NCBI GenBank assembly: GCA_028718845.1
Contig: JAQULA010000047.1
Span: forward strand, 4,277 to 9,904
DNA length: 5,628 nt
Direction of reading: 5' to 3'
DNA from: Candidatus Omnitrophota bacterium
GTDB taxonomy: Bacteria > Omnitrophota > Gorgyraeia > B26-G9
Position numbers and translations under genes: made by a program. Of the stretch, positions 5,499 to 5,628 are shown piece by piece (within the stretch, counting starts at the first letter, position 1; the number at the start of each line of letters is the position of its first letter). The notes under the pieces are model-generated. The model worked only from the letters and a program-made list of their open reading frames with translations. It was not told where the DNA came from and made no database searches.

Positions 5499-5628
5499 AT
5501 GGCTGAAAATAATAACAACCAAAACACGCTGTGGTATTGGGTGTTGGGCGGGTTACTGGCATTAGCGGTTTTTGCCGTATTTTTTAATGCCGCGTTTCCC
5601 ATTGCCTCTATCGATATCCGTCTCACCA
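5499..5628 (+). CDS. N-terminus of a membrane protein, cut by the window end
   Basis: The frame opens at ATG 5499 and is still open at the end of the window after 43 complete codons. The product begins with an Asn-rich polar stretch (MAENNNNQNT), followed by one strong hydrophobic segment at about residues 11-35 (WYWVLGGLLALAVFAVFF is its core), then AFPIASIDIRLT. This is an uncleaved anchor or signal-like helix followed by the start of a soluble or multi-pass region. The FP-x-ASIDIRL-type juncture recalls the N-termini of some large multi-pass proteins, including CPBP-type proteases, but this is a faint resemblance only. No clear ribosome site precedes it, so initiation may depend on coupling with the gene ending 19 bases upstream. 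Confidence 0.7.
   Translation, partial: MAENNNNQNTLWYWVLGGLLALAVFAVFFNAAFPIASIDIRLT

Overview
The window looks like chromosomal DNA from a bacterium. AGGAGG-like ribosome sites decide several starts, two GTG starts are plausible, and base composition is intermediate. The last CDS and one upstream CDS encode small membrane proteins I cannot name. No phage, IS, CRISPR, tRNA or rRNA signal was seen. The mix of CspA-type cold shock protein, carboxyspermidine-pathway genes, a CheC homologue and Dtd fits an uncultivated Gram-negative lineage. Omnitrophota or a neighbouring candidate phylum is only a guess, since no marker gene is present.

Layout, all CDS on the + strand. Bases 1-195 are the end of a cold shock protein gene, closed by a strong intrinsic terminator (216-250). 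An A/T-tract-rich spacer follows, carrying a good promoter (306-335). It leads into a short unrecognised CDS (393-662) and a SpeD-family pyruvoyl-decarboxylase homologue (720-1088), followed by a 17-bp perfect hairpin (1110-1147). A structured intergenic region with an extended -10 promoter (1228-1256) leads to carboxy(nor)spermidine decarboxylase (1342-2445), a 225-bp gap packed with small hairpins, and carboxy(nor)spermidine dehydrogenase (2671-3918). Then come a CheC-type CheY-P phosphatase homologue (4024-4641), D-aminoacyl-tRNA deacylase (4677-5126), a promoter with 10-bp-spaced direct repeats inside its spacer, a one-TM small protein (5219-5479), and the start of a membrane protein cut by the window end (5499-5628).

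The coherent theme is polyamine synthesis. The dehydrogenase and decarboxylase together form the aspartate-semialdehyde route: putrescine or diaminopropane is converted to the carboxy-polyamine, which is then decarboxylated to spermidine or norspermidine. That route needs no decarboxylated S-adenosylmethionine, so an adjacent SpeD homologue without a visible aminopropyltransferase is the most thought-provoking feature. It may be a true AdoMet decarboxylase, or one of the SpeD-family enzymes that act on ornithine or arginine and would supply the diamine. CheC and Dtd have no evident functional link to the cluster.
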